A DNA stretch of 64,000 nt from Sphingobacteriales bacterium (GTDB lineage Bacteria; Bacteroidota; Bacteroidia; Chitinophagales; Chitinophagaceae): assembly GCA_016200915.1 (NCBI GenBank), contig JACQDV010000050.1:1-64000 (forward strand), read 5' to 3'. Below the pieces are notes generated by a model. It was not told where the DNA came from, did not search any database, and saw only the letters and a list, made by a program, of their open reading frames with translations. Position numbers and translations under genes: made by a program. Below are positions 8,161 through 18,231 of this stretch, piece after piece (position 1 is the stretch's first letter; every line of letters begins with the position of its first letter).

Positions 8161-8622
8161 TTATTTCTTTTCAGCTTGTTCCAGACTGTTAAGTATTTTA
8201 AGAATCAACTCATTCTGGTTTTCTAAATGTTTTAAAATGGTTTCAATTTCCATTTCTGCTTTTTTGTTGATGTTGAAATCCTGCTCGGCTCTTAGTTCTG
8301 AATGTTTTGATTGAAGATTTTGTCCCACCATAATTAATGGCATTAAAAATATCTGTACCATATTAGAGATAAAAAGCCATAACACAAAAGCAGGGAAGGG
8401 ATCGAAGCGGAGAGAAGCAGGCGCCAGTGTATTCCAGCTAAGCCAGATGGCTGTCCAGCAAAAGATGATAATGAAAAAGCCCATGCTGCCCACATGATCG
8501 GTGATCCATAAAGCCAGTTTATCTAATGAACTCATTTTCTCCTTGTGCTTTGTGTTGATATTATGTATTGGAGCAAACTGTTGCTTAATATCTTCAACTG
8601 ATTTAATATGCGGATGTTTCAT
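8161..8622 (-). CDS. DUF1003 membrane protein
   Basis: A 153-residue protein with two hydrophobic helices (GFFIIIFCWTAIWLSW and AFVLWLFISNMVQIFLMPLIMVG) flanked by a charged N-terminus and a C-terminal coiled coil rich in Glu and Lys. The arrangement, including DKLALWITDHVGSMGFF and the acidic HSELRAEQDFNINKKAE after the second helix, matches the DUF1003 family. The molecular function of this family is unknown. It precedes the DinB gene with a 12-base gap. Confidence 0.85.
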   Translation of the reverse strand: MKHPHIKSVEDIKQQFAPIHNINTKHKEKMSSLDKLALWITDHVGSMGFFIIIFCWTAIWLSWNTLAPASLRFDPFPAFVLWLFISNMVQIFLMPLIMVGQNLQSKHSELRAEQDFNINKKAEMEIETILKHLENQNELILKILNSLEQAEKK

Positions 8623-8712
8623 ACAGTGAGTTTTTTGCTGAACCCTAAATTAATAATAATTAATGGGTATTATTTTAACGGCTTGTTATTGATACAATAT
8701 TGTAGCCGTTCA

Positions 8713-9279
8713 TTAGATTGATTTAATGATTTTAGCAGGCACGCCACCCACAATAACATTTGGCGGAACATTTTTATTTACTACTGCACCTGCTGCCACC
8801 ACTGAATTTTCACCAATTGTTACACCCGGCAGGATGGTAGCATTAGCGCCTATCCATGCATTCTTTTTTATCAGCACTGATTTCAGATCAAGTGATCTTC
8901 TTTTTGATGGATCAAGCGGATGATTTTCTGTAACAATATTTACCCTTGGACCTATCATCACATCATCTTCAATCGTTATTCCTCCTAAATCTAAAAAGCT
9001 GCAGGCGTGATTGATAAATACATTTTTGCCAAGCTTTGTATGTCTTCCAAAATTGGTATAAAAGGGGATGAACACGGTAGTGCTTTTGTCAATGGGATTG
9101 CCGGTTATTTCTATCAGTCGTTCCCGTACCTCATCCGAATTAGTAGAAGTATTTAGTGCAGCAGATAAACTTATAGTACGGTCAACCAAATCCCATACTT
9201 CAGGCATTTGCGGATCATCGTTTGGAATTATTCCTCCGGCAAGCATTCTTTCAAAGATGTCAGTATTATTAATGCTCAT
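8713..9279 (-). CDS. Hexapeptide-repeat sugar O-acetyltransferase (Maa/NodL type)
   Basis: A 188-residue left-handed beta-helix acetyltransferase. The N-terminal helical part precedes hexapeptide repeats (VFINHACSFLDLGGITIEDDVMIGPRV), then the catalytic-histidine segment TENHPLD, and finally WIGANATILPGVTIGENSVVAAGAVV and GGVPAKII, which are diagnostic for the maltose/galactoside acetyltransferase group. It would transfer acetyl from acetyl-CoA to a sugar or similar small alcohol in the cytoplasm as a trimer. The physiological acceptor cannot be read from the sequence. Confidence 0.87.
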   Translation of the reverse strand: MSINNTDIFERMLAGGIIPNDDPQMPEVWDLVDRTISLSAALNTSTNSDEVRERLIEITGNPIDKSTTVFIPFYTNFGRHTKLGKNVFINHACSFLDLGGITIEDDVMIGPRVNIVTENHPLDPSKRRSLDLKSVLIKKNAWIGANATILPGVTIGENSVVAAGAVVNKNVPPNVIVGGVPAKIIKSI

Positions 9280-9446
9280 ACAGATTGATATTAGCTGATT
9301 ATTATTTTTCGAATTTAAGTGTATTTGATCACCGGTTGTATGAATTTTAAAAACAGATTAAATGTATGACACTGCTGAAATGATGGCATTAAATAACTAA
9401 AAATAAAAAAAATCGTAACTTATACTCCGAAACTAAACTTATCCTT

Positions 9447-9833
9447 ATGCCGAACACCGCAAAGCTAAATCAACTTCCACACAGAGTACTGGTGGTAGAA
9501 GACGAAGGTGAATTAGGATTATGGCTCAATATAGTGCTCGCCGAAAGAAATGTTGATCTCGATTATGTAAGCAACCTGCTTGCCGCCAGTGAATACCTGG
9601 CAAAAAATAAACCGTCTATTATCATCCTGGATAATAAATTACCTGATGGCTTTGGCGTTGATTTTATCAGTTATATAAAAAAGAATCATCCCGGCAGTAA
9701 GATCATTATGCTCACCGGTTATGCCGCTATCAAAGATGTTGCATTGGCTAACGGTGCCGACCGTTTTTTTGAAAAACCATTTGACCTGGATGCTTTTAAT
9801 AAAGCAATGGATGAATTGCTTGTTCAGGCATAA
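9447..9833 (+). CDS. Single-domain response regulator (receiver only)
   Basis: A 128-residue protein made of one receiver domain. The acidic pair Glu18/Asp19 (VVEDEGE), phosphoacceptor Asp62 (IIILDNKLPDGFG), the conserved Thr in IIMLTGYA, and the Lys in FFEKPFD are all present, so phosphorylation should be possible. There is no DNA-binding output domain. No histidine kinase lies nearby, so it is an orphan that probably acts by protein contact. Its 3' end overlaps the convergent CPBP protease gene by 10 bases. Confidence 0.9.
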   Translation: MPNTAKLNQLPHRVLVVEDEGELGLWLNIVLAERNVDLDYVSNLLAASEYLAKNKPSIIILDNKLPDGFGVDFISYIKKNHPGSKIIMLTGYAAIKDVALANGADRFFEKPFDLDAFNKAMDELLVQA

Positions 9834-10612
9834 CGTTTATCTGCATTGTTTCTTTTTATGTATAGCTCAATCAGTATGGCAGCTAAAACAAATAATCCTG
9901 CACTGATAAATAGTTGCAGATGATTACCGGATACCTGCATGGTTTCGTTTTCTTTTAAAATAAATAAACTGCTGGTGCTACCGGCCATTCCAAATGCCGC
10001 CGTTGTAAGATTAGCTGCATAATGAATGCCAGTTGATAACGCAATACCTCTGCCGGCAACTGCACCTAAACCAAATATTAATCCCCAAACAAAAGGTCCC
10101 ATAAATGAACTGGTAATGCTCCACCCATTGGCGAAATGATAGAGTGCAAACAATACTGCAGTAATCAATAATGAAATTCGTATGCCTGATTTTTCTTTTA
10201 TCGTCTCCAAAGGATAAGCCCTGAATCCCAACTCTTCCATAAAGGCTAATGGAATTAATGCAGCAGTTGAAAGCAGGAAAGAAACAAGACCGCTGGCTGA
10301 ATTGAATTCAATAGATGCTCCTGAATAATGAATGGATAGTAATGCCAGCGGAGCCATTAATACTATTCCAATTATTATCCCTGAGAGAAACTTCAATATT
10401 GTTTTATTGTCGGGAACAAGATTGACCTGGCTCCATGTTCTCTTATCAATCTTCAAAAAGATAAAAGTGACAATGAATGCTACTAATGTTCCAATAATTC
10501 CATGTGCCCATCTTTCATATTCAGCAGGAATAAGGTTTTTTAAAAAGGAAGCTGCTATAAAAAGGATGGTAAATGCGATGCAGAATAAAACAGATTTAAG
10601 GGTTGATTTCAT
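9824..10612 (-). CDS. CPBP-family intramembrane glutamic endopeptidase
   Basis: A 262-residue protein with about seven to eight membrane segments. The three CPBP/Abi motifs are visible: EELGFRAYPLE (EExxxR), FALYHFANG (FxxxH) and GIHYAANL (HxxxN). Members are membrane proteases related to eukaryotic CAAX-processing Rce1. Some handle bacteriocin self-immunity or precursor maturation, but the substrate here is unknown. The gene ends tail to tail with the receiver gene, overlapping by 10 bases. Confidence 0.87.
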   Translation of the reverse strand: MKSTLKSVLFCIAFTILFIAASFLKNLIPAEYERWAHGIIGTLVAFIVTFIFLKIDKRTWSQVNLVPDNKTILKFLSGIIIGIVLMAPLALLSIHYSGASIEFNSASGLVSFLLSTAALIPLAFMEELGFRAYPLETIKEKSGIRISLLITAVLFALYHFANGWSITSSFMGPFVWGLIFGLGAVAGRGIALSTGIHYAANLTTAAFGMAGSTSSLFILKENETMQVSGNHLQLFISAGLFVLAAILIELYIKRNNADKRYA

Positions 10613-10808
10613 GCTAAGTTAACAGGGAGTTTCGTTTGTATTACTGAACTTTAGTTTGTTTAAAGATGAAGTTAATTTATTTGTTTTGAAGTATAAGAAC
10701 TCATAAACAAATGACCGGCAACAACATGATTGAATTAGCCAATATTATGTTTCATGAATTACCGGATTCGGATTATAACTGGCCGGGTATTTAAAAAAAT
10801 AATTTTTC

Positions 10809-12443
10809 CTATTTTTTTATTTCCAGGAAACACCAATTGGTATAAAATGTTTTCCTGGCATTAAAGCCCATACCTTCCTTTCCTATAGGAAATATAATTG
10901 AATTTGAAGAGGAAGGTACAACGCTGCCTAAATAATAAGTTGATCTTCCCGGTAAATCATCTTTTATCATTTTACGATAAGACAATTTTTTATCTGAACT
11001 TATCAATGCTTCTGCTAATGCAAGATCGCCGGCTTTTTTGGTAGTTATTAATTTACCGTCGCTGTTGAGGTTCTCTGTGTTATCACTGTACACAATAACA
11101 ATTTCATTTCCAATTTTATCAGCAAAATAACCGGTTGAAGAATAAGAAACTGAAGGGGATTGCACAACTTGAATGGCACCTGATCCACTGCTGGCAGTCT
11201 TAGTAAAAACAATTTTTCTTGGTACTACTACTGTTTCAAATGTATTTCCTTCAACGGAAGGATAAAAAACAAGTACCGGGCCAACTTCTGTTACACTGGT
11301 AGAAACAGTACTCGTTTGACCGTTCATATTAGGAGCACTGGTTGATGTACTGGTACCAGATGCCGTTGGACTACCGGTTATGGCAATGGTTCCATTGTCA
11401 AGTTCTATAAGGTCAGGTAAAAAATTGTACATTAAATAATATTTCTTGTGTTTGCCTCCGGCTCCTTTTTCGCAGAGGTCTTGTATAAATTCAGCAGAGA
11501 ATTCATACGCTTTTGGTTTATCCGGTTTTAATGTGCTGCAGTTAAGTTGTGCTGTAATTAACCCCATACACCATGGATTTTTTGTGCCGGTTAGCGAAGC
11601 AGTAGAGTAAATAAATATGGAAGCACCGTCTTTTGATACTTTAGCTTTAGTATTGTAAGGTGTTAAGTTCCCAATGGGGTTAAAACGGGTTTCTGTTTTT
11701 CTGCCATCACTGTTAAAGCAGATAAGTTTTGTCTCCTGTTCTGATGTAATTATCATACATACTTTATCGTCATTTGTTACTACCGCTGAAGGAATATCAA
11801 AACTGGAAAAACCAGATGGTGTGGCAGCTTTTTTTATAACATTCAGGTCTTTATCCAGGATAAAAGTTTGCAATTTATTGGGGCTGCTTTTGCAGGCCAC
11901 CAGCAGTTTAGAGTTATCGGGTGATGTGGCAAAATAAATCAAACCGCCTGAAATAACGGATTCCAGTTTAAAAATACCTACATTCTCCTGCTCAATCGTG
12001 CATATTTTTTTCGGGTCGCCCGCCGTAAGTTGTTTATCGTCTATAGCAGACAGGTACAGGTTAAAGGATGATTTATTATCGGTTTTAAAATATGCCAGGT
12101 ATAGCTTTTTATTAAAAAATAGTAACTCAGGGATAAGCGGACCAAAATTTTTGTCTCCGTTGTCGAGTTTTGTTTCTTTGATAAGGTTCATGTCTCTGTC
12201 ATACATGGAGATAGTAACTGCATATTGCATGTCGTATAACTTTGTAAATAACCATTTTCCTAAACCAACACTGCTATTGGTTACGGTATAAAAATTATTG
12301 TTGTGATAAACGGCATGAGTAACAGTTTGATCATGATACTCTTTTTCCGCAATTTTAAAATCATTAGAAAAGCTGAGACTGGATTGCTGGGAAAAAATAG
12401 TGATTGACAAGGCCATCAGACAAACAGTAAGGGGTATTTTCAT
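10809..12443 (-). CDS. Secreted hypothetical protein
   Basis: The longest frame starts at 12536, but the ATG at 12443 begins MKIPLTVCLMALSITIFSQQ, a clear signal peptide, so that start is chosen (544 residues). The mature part is rich in Ser, Thr and short beta-strand patterns with repeated strand pairs such as KLLVACKSSPNKLQTFILD. It looks like a propeller or other all-beta secreted protein. A Ser/Thr-rich low-complexity segment lies around residues 350-380. I do not recognise the family. It sits downstream of oxyR on the same strand with a 90-base gap. Confidence 0.65.
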   Translation of the reverse strand: MKIPLTVCLMALSITIFSQQSSLSFSNDFKIAEKEYHDQTVTHAVYHNNNFYTVTNSSVGLGKWLFTKLYDMQYAVTISMYDRDMNLIKETKLDNGDKNFGPLIPELLFFNKKLYLAYFKTDNKSSFNLYLSAIDDKQLTAGDPKKICTIEQENVGIFKLESVISGGLIYFATSPDNSKLLVACKSSPNKLQTFILDKDLNVIKKAATPSGFSSFDIPSAVVTNDDKVCMIITSEQETKLICFNSDGRKTETRFNPIGNLTPYNTKAKVSKDGASIFIYSTASLTGTKNPWCMGLITAQLNCSTLKPDKPKAYEFSAEFIQDLCEKGAGGKHKKYYLMYNFLPDLIELDNGTIAITGSPTASGTSTSTSAPNMNGQTSTVSTSVTEVGPVLVFYPSVEGNTFETVVVPRKIVFTKTASSGSGAIQVVQSPSVSYSSTGYFADKIGNEIVIVYSDNTENLNSDGKLITTKKAGDLALAEALISSDKKLSYRKMIKDDLPGRSTYYLGSVVPSSSNSIIFPIGKEGMGFNARKTFYTNWCFLEIKK

Positions 12444-12532
12444 GATGAAGTTTTTAAGAAATGTAAATATATGGCTTAATATCATATTACAGTATTTTAT
12501 ATAGCCGATATACCTGAGTAGTTTTAAGCCCA

Positions 12533-13468
12533 TCAATAATTAATCTCTACAATCTTCTTATTCTGCAATTTCTGCATAGGAGCAGGAACAATATTGATGA
12601 TCTCTTCCTTTAATGTTTTGATAAGTTTGGTTTTGATATGATCACGATGAGTAACTATGCTTACTTCTCTTGCAGGACTGGGTTGCTTTAACCGCTTCAC
12701 TAATTTTAATTGTGCTTTGGTAAACTCCATCACCGCCAGTTCGGGTAAGATGGTAATACCATCACTTTTATCTACCATGCGTTTGAGCGTTTCAATATTT
12801 CCCGTTTCATATTTAAAATGAAAATCACTGGCTTTTCTTAGTTCACATAAGTTGAGTATCTGCGAACGGAAACAATGTCCTTCTTCTAATAACCAAAGTT
12901 GATTGGGATCAATTTCATTCGCCAGTACATATTTTTTAGTGGAGAGTGCATTCTTCTTCGACACATATACAAACAACTCTTCATAAAACAATACTTCTTC
13001 TTTAATAGAAGCATCGTTGAGTGGTGTTACAACGATGGCACAGTCAAGCCGGTTGTTCTTCAGTTCATGTATCACTTCTTCTGTAATAGATTCTTTAATG
13101 ATGAGGTTGAGCAAAGGATATTTTTCCCGCATGATTTTATACAATGGTGGCAACACATAAGGCGCCAGGGTAGGGATGATGCCGATACGTAAATCACCAC
13201 TTAAGGTATCTTTCTGATCACTGATGAGCTGTTTGATCATATTTGAATCCCGCAGTGTAACTCTTGCCTGTGCAATAATGTTAGCACCAATTTCGGTAGG
13301 TATTACCGGTTGCTTGGTGCGGTCAAAAATCTTTACGCCTAATTCTTCTTCCAGTTTTTGTATCTGCATACTCAATGTAGGCTGGGTAACAAAACATTTC
13401 TCTGCTGCAATAGCAAAATGCCGGTGCGTATCCAGGGCAACAATATATTCAAGCTGTATTAACGTCAT
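12533..13468 (-). CDS. oxyR: OxyR-type LysR-family peroxide regulator
   Basis: A 311-residue LysR-family regulator with the N-terminal winged helix-turn-helix (LEYIVALDTHRHFAIAAEKC, then TQPTLSMQIQKLEEELG). The effector domain contains two candidate redox cysteines in the right place, EEGHCFRSQILNLCEL, spaced as in OxyR (Cys199/Cys208 of E. coli). It should sense hydrogen peroxide by disulfide formation and activate katG, which is divergently transcribed 118 bases away. A 15-base palindrome matching the OxyR core ATAGntnnnanCTAT exactly lies on its own start codon, suggesting autoregulation. Confidence 0.92.
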   Translation of the reverse strand: MTLIQLEYIVALDTHRHFAIAAEKCFVTQPTLSMQIQKLEEELGVKIFDRTKQPVIPTEIGANIIAQARVTLRDSNMIKQLISDQKDTLSGDLRIGIIPTLAPYVLPPLYKIMREKYPLLNLIIKESITEEVIHELKNNRLDCAIVVTPLNDASIKEEVLFYEELFVYVSKKNALSTKKYVLANEIDPNQLWLLEEGHCFRSQILNLCELRKASDFHFKYETGNIETLKRMVDKSDGITILPELAVMEFTKAQLKLVKRLKQPSPAREVSIVTHRDHIKTKLIKTLKEEIINIVPAPMQKLQNKKIVEINY

Positions 13469-13481
13469 AGATAAAAACTAT
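13467..13481. promoter_or_regulatory. Putative OxyR operator
   Basis: ATAGATAAAAACTAT fits the E. coli OxyR core consensus ATAGntnnnanCTAT at every fixed base. It overlaps the oxyR start codon (13466-13468) and lies about 105 bases upstream of katG. A second tandem half seven bases further on is not well conserved. Binding is inferred from sequence and context only. Confidence 0.6.
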
Positions 13482-13568
13482 AAGATCATAAAAATAATCA
13501 ATTAGATTTATAAGTAGTGCATCGGTAATTTTGATAATCGAAATAAAATTCTTTCAGATCATCCTTAA

Positions 13569-15827
<2,259 letters not shown>

Positions 15828-15847
15828 CAATTAGGAATATCAGCTAT

Positions 15848-15876
15848 AAGGCGGTCTGATGGGCCGCCTTTTTTAT
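15848..15876 (+). terminator. Rho-independent terminator of katG
   Basis: A 7-bp stem AAGGCGG (15848-15854) with CCGCCTT (15864-15870), 9-base loop, followed directly by a run of T. Confidence 0.85.
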
Positions 15877-16175
15877 TTCTTATCATGCAGAGAGTCATGA
15901 CAGTCATTACATACTGAGACAAGCCAGTGTATAGGTTCTTTTCCAATGTTTCTTTTTGCATATCTTTTGTGATGCACTTGAGTGGCAGGCTTGCCACAAA
16001 ATACACAACGCCACTTATCTCGTTTGAACACCACATAACGTTTACGCTGCCATGCCTCAGATTTTAGATATACATTCCTGTAATACTCACGGCGAAGTTT
16101 TCGTTTTCTCTCAAAGTGCCATCTGTCAAATAAATAATAGGATAATGCAAGAAGCAGTAAGAGTAAGCCTGACAT
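15873..16175 (-). CDS. HNH endonuclease-like protein with N-terminal membrane helix
   Basis: The longest frame starts at 16232, but that codon lies inside a terminator hairpin. The ATG at 16175 (MSGLLLLLLALSYYLFDRWH) gives a 100-residue protein with one N-terminal hydrophobic helix. The rest is an HNH nuclease fold: CVFCGK and CNDCHDSLH supply four zinc-binding cysteines, and VHHKRY supplies the catalytic histidines. A membrane-anchored HNH domain is not common, and its target is unknown. Its 3' end overlaps the T-run of the katG terminator. Confidence 0.75.
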   Translation of the reverse strand: MSGLLLLLLALSYYLFDRWHFERKRKLRREYYRNVYLKSEAWQRKRYVVFKRDKWRCVFCGKPATQVHHKRYAKRNIGKEPIHWLVSVCNDCHDSLHDKK

Positions 16176-16204
16176 AATCCTTATCTGTTTGTAGCTACAA
16201 GCTA

Positions 16205-16238
16205 CAAAAAAGAACGGCGTAGGCAAAGCCAAACGCCG
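16205..16238 (-). terminator. Terminator downstream of the GH10 gene
   Basis: CGGCGT (16215-16220) pairs with ACGCCG (16233-16238), with an inner GGC/GCC pair. On the minus strand the stem is followed by TTCTTTTTTG. It ends transcription of the xylanase gene before the HNH gene. Confidence 0.75.
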
Positions 16239-16270
16239 GGTGAATAATTTATAAGCTACGCAAAGTTAGG

Positions 16271-17389
16271 TCACTGCATCAGCGCTGTTCTGTAACTGTA
16301 AAATGCAGGCTTTCTTGCATAGCTGTCATTAAATAATAATGGCCAATCGTTGTGATTCAAATAAGTTCTTATCCAACTGTCTTTATCCGTAACATTCCAT
16401 GTGGTAATACCATATTGCTGTGCAGGTGGAACAAGCAATTTGTACTGTGTTGCAATGAATGCATAGGTATTTGCTTGTTGTTGTGCCAATGCGCCTGTAA
16501 AAACAAGCAATGGATCATTGGAAGTATTTACGCTTATATCCAGTTCGGAAATATGTATCAGCAATCCCGTTGCGGCTAATTTTTTAAATGCGTTTATTAT
16601 ACCATCTTTTGACTGATTAATATTCGTATGCATTTGTATGCCCAACCCATTTATAGAAATATGCCTTGCTTTAAAATCATTCACCATGGCAATGATGGAA
16701 TCAGTTTTTTTGTCACTCCATTCCTGTCCGTAATCGTTATAAAAAAGCAGCGCTGAAGAATCAGCTTGATGTGCATATATAAATGCACGGGCAATATAAT
16801 CACGGCCAAGATGTCTTGCCCAAATACAACCGTCATCAAAATTATCGCTGGTGTTTTTATCATTCACACGCAGGCTGCCATCTTCATCATGAAAAGCTTC
16901 ATTCACAACATCCCAGCTTGTTGCTTCACCTTTGTAATGAGACACTACCGTTTGTATATGTGTTTTAAAAAGATTTTCCCATGCAAGCGAATCGCCGCTG
17001 AAATTATTCAGCCATGCAGGATTGCTTTGATACCATACCAAACAATGGCCATGCATGCGTTTATGATTGGATGAACAAAATGAAGCAATGTAATCGCCAC
17101 CGGAAAAATCAAATACATTTTCTGAAGGATGCACTGAAGGCCACTTTAAAGTGTTCTCCGTTGTGATACTACTTTCCTGTTGCAGCAATATATTTCTGTA
17201 CAATGTATTGTTTTGCAGCAACGACACATCAATAGCCGCACCTACAAAAAAAGGAGATACCCCTTTTAAAGTTGTTGTGTCTTGTACAGGCGGCACAGGA
17301 GCAGGCGGCGGATCTGCTTTTTTTGAACAGCCGTAACTGTTTAATACAAATGCCAATAAAAGAGCAGATAGATTATTTTTCATTTTCAT
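16271..17389 (-). CDS. Endo-1,4-beta-xylanase, glycoside hydrolase family 10 lipoprotein
   Basis: A 372-residue GH10 enzyme with a lipoprotein signal (LNSYGCSKK) and a proline-rich linker before the TIM-barrel. The acid/base glutamate is in WDVVNEAF and the nucleophile glutamate in LIHISELDISV, both in the expected order. Other GH10 marks include TTENTLKWPSVHPSE and HGHCLVWYQSNPAW. It should cut internal beta-1,4 xylosidic bonds with retention of configuration, anchored on the cell surface or periplasmic face. A GH5 gene lies about 840 bases upstream on the same strand, but no SusC/SusD pair is present, so this is not a complete polysaccharide utilization locus. Confidence 0.92.
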   Translation of the reverse strand: MKMKNNLSALLLAFVLNSYGCSKKADPPPAPVPPVQDTTTLKGVSPFFVGAAIDVSLLQNNTLYRNILLQQESSITTENTLKWPSVHPSENVFDFSGGDYIASFCSSNHKRMHGHCLVWYQSNPAWLNNFSGDSLAWENLFKTHIQTVVSHYKGEATSWDVVNEAFHDEDGSLRVNDKNTSDNFDDGCIWARHLGRDYIARAFIYAHQADSSALLFYNDYGQEWSDKKTDSIIAMVNDFKARHISINGLGIQMHTNINQSKDGIINAFKKLAATGLLIHISELDISVNTSNDPLLVFTGALAQQQANTYAFIATQYKLLVPPAQQYGITTWNVTDKDSWIRTYLNHNDWPLLFNDSYARKPAFYSYRTALMQ

Positions 17390-17512
17390 AATTCGAATGC
17401 ATGCAATTTTTTTATCCCAGCAGGGTCTGGCTTAGCCGACCATGCGTCAACAAGGAACAATAGTACAAAATTTCAACTACAGTACAGCAATGCCGTCCCG
17501 CTAACGGCGGGA

Positions 17513-17556
17513 TGCCCGGCTATACACAATCCGGGCAGGACACCCTACGGACATAG
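17513..17556. repeat. REP-like palindromic repeat, copy 1
   Basis: TGCCCGG (17513-17519) pairs with CCGGGCA (17531-17537), preceded by the small hairpin CCCGC-TAACG-GCGGG. Bases 17520-17556 align with 17944-17980 over 37 positions with about eight differences, so the two are copies of one repeat family. Outer ACAGCA and TGCTGT could close a larger cruciform. Confidence 0.6.
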
Positions 17557-17830
17557 AATGTTGTAGACAGTGCTGTTTAATCTCCATTATTTATAAAAGT
17601 ATTTGTCTGACAATTTTATTAGCTAAGCAAATTTTTTGTTGTCATTATCTTTAAATAATTCTGGGCTATTATACTGGAAAACTTTGTAGTCTTTTTCCTT
17701 AATAATTTCCAAGGTATACCAAGTTCCGTCGTCCACATTGTCTTATTTTCAGGCGAGTGTCGTGCAGATTTGTGTGTAGCTTTTAGTTTTTGTGGCACTT
17801 GCCGTGATGGTTTGTACTGTACTCATATAT

Positions 17831-17922
17831 TTATTCAGTTGCTGGCTTATCCAGCTCCATATCTTCCAGTCGCATAAAGTGCAACACTTCCCAAGCACCT
17901 TGTTTTCCGGTAAAATAAAATT
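17831..17922 (-). pseudogene. C-terminal remnant of an unidentified gene
   Basis: The minus strand between the hairpin at 17924-17980 and a TAA at 17831-17833 encodes about 30 residues with natural-looking composition, including GKQGAWEVLHFMRLEDMELD. No start codon belongs to it. The upstream side is replaced by the palindromic repeat, suggesting a repeat insertion or recombination cut a gene. It may also be chance. Confidence 0.3.
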
Positions 17923-17923
17923 G

Positions 17924-17980
17924 CTATCCCCGCAGGTGCCTGACTATGCGCAACTCTGGCAGGACACCCTGCGGGGATAG
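17924..17980. repeat. REP-like palindromic repeat, copy 2 (long hairpin)
   Basis: CTATCCCCGCAGG (17924-17936) and CCTGCGGGGATAG (17968-17980) are a perfect 13-bp inverted repeat. Inside, GTGCCTG pairs with CAGGACAC with a one-base bulge. It is homologous to 17520-17556. Confidence 0.75.
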
Positions 17981-18106
17981 AAGAGCAGCTATTATTGGTA
18001 TAATTACAAATATTTTTTTTGCTTTGCTTATTTCTTTCCATTTTTTTGCTGATATAGCTGCATATATTGCCAATATAAGCGTCAATAGTATTTGTAAAAT
18101 TTCCAT
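17924..18106 (-). pseudogene. Small membrane reading frame ending inside a palindromic repeat
   Basis: The first 43 or so codons (MEILQILLTLILAIYAAISA then KKWKEISKAKKIF and a second hydrophobic run) look like a genuine two-helix membrane peptide. The last 17 codons are simply the hairpin at 17924-17980 read through. The original C-terminus therefore seems to have been replaced by the repeat. It could still be expressed as a 60-residue protein. Confidence 0.35.
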
Positions 18107-18231
18107 AATTGGGTTTGTTTTTAAAAGAATCCAAGCAATTAAAACAAATTTTGTTTCCCAACAACGTCTCCCACTTGCCTTGTGGGCAGACTGGGACGTT
18201 GCGTTTTCGGAGCCGAAAACAAAAAATAAAT

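Larger units (their letters stand above)
17390..18231. other. Gene-poor stretch with palindromic repeats and gene remnants
   Basis: This 840-base stretch between the GH10 and GH5 genes has no intact recognisable gene. It holds two diverged copies of a 37-base repeat (17520-17556 and 17944-17980), several hairpins, a small membrane reading frame that runs into a hairpin (17924-18106), and a C-terminal remnant (17831-17922). A further composite palindrome lies at 18160-18220, with CAACGTC at 18162-18168 and its inverse at 18195-18201, followed by GTTTTCGG and CCGAAAAC. Confidence 0.6.
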
